Part shown: positions 5,908 through 5,960 of the stretch, piece after piece
Layout of the letters: each line of letters opens with the position of its first letter
How positions within the stretch are numbered: position 1 is the first letter of the stretch
Assembly: GCA_019244985.1 (NCBI GenBank)
Contig: JAFASB010000083.1
Span: 1-5,960, forward strand
From: Acidimicrobiia bacterium
Lineage (GTDB): Bacteria > Actinomycetota > Acidimicrobiia > Acidimicrobiales > AC-14
DNA length: 5,960 nt
Direction of reading: 5' to 3'
Notes under the pieces: generated by a model
The model's input: only the letters and a program-made list of their open reading frames with translations
What the model was told of the DNA's origin: nothing
Databases searched by the model: none
Translations under genes and position numbers: made by a program

Positions 5908-5960
5908 GTCGGCTGCTTCGTCTTCGCCGTAGCCGCCAACGCGAGCGTCGTCAACGTGAT

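Noticed and set aside
3..5941. A 13-base inverted match between the window ends (CGTTGGCGGCTAC at 3-15, its complement at 5929-5941)
   Set aside because: A match this short is expected about by chance in 6 kb of GC-rich DNA. Both copies are in open coding frames (reading VGGY), and nothing between them looks like a mobile element.

Overview
The window is high-GC bacterial DNA with the look of an actinomycete, most probably Acidimicrobiia or a close relative. Reasons: GTG starts at most genes, long Thr-rich linkers of the GGTTTTT type in a secreted protein, a Pro-rich cytoplasmic tail on a single-pass membrane protein, a LolA/LprG-like lipoprotein and an actinobacterial-type sortase fold. The taxon is inferred from style; there is no marker gene.

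Layout. (1) Positions 49-1598, + strand: an OmpR-type response regulator whose stop overlaps the GTG start of a single-pass membrane protein with a Pro-rich inside and a two-Cys outside domain. (2) Positions 1703-1915, +: a small Cys/His protein, probably zinc-binding. (3) Positions 2032-2125: a cyclic di-GMP class I (GEMM) riboswitch aptamer, followed at 2133-2176 by a hairpin that buries the Shine-Dalgarno of the next gene. (4) Positions 2178-2702, +: a secreted, cysteine-free protein with WxL-like sequence features, the only gene the riboswitch can control because the next gene converges on it 3 bp away. (5) Positions 5907 down to 2706, - strand, probably one transcription unit: a sortase-fold membrane protein whose catalytic residues are replaced, a secreted protein with a long Thr-repeat stalk, and a lipoprotein.

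Almost every product is predicted to be at or outside the membrane, and one is under a second-messenger riboswitch. The simplest reading is a cell-envelope or surface-adhesion locus in which c-di-GMP sets translation of one secreted protein. The best observations are the riboswitch, a 7-base complementarity that makes its P1 5' strand compete with the Shine-Dalgarno hairpin, and the catalytically degenerate sortase. The two outermost genes may start outside the window: both reading frames stay open to the edge.
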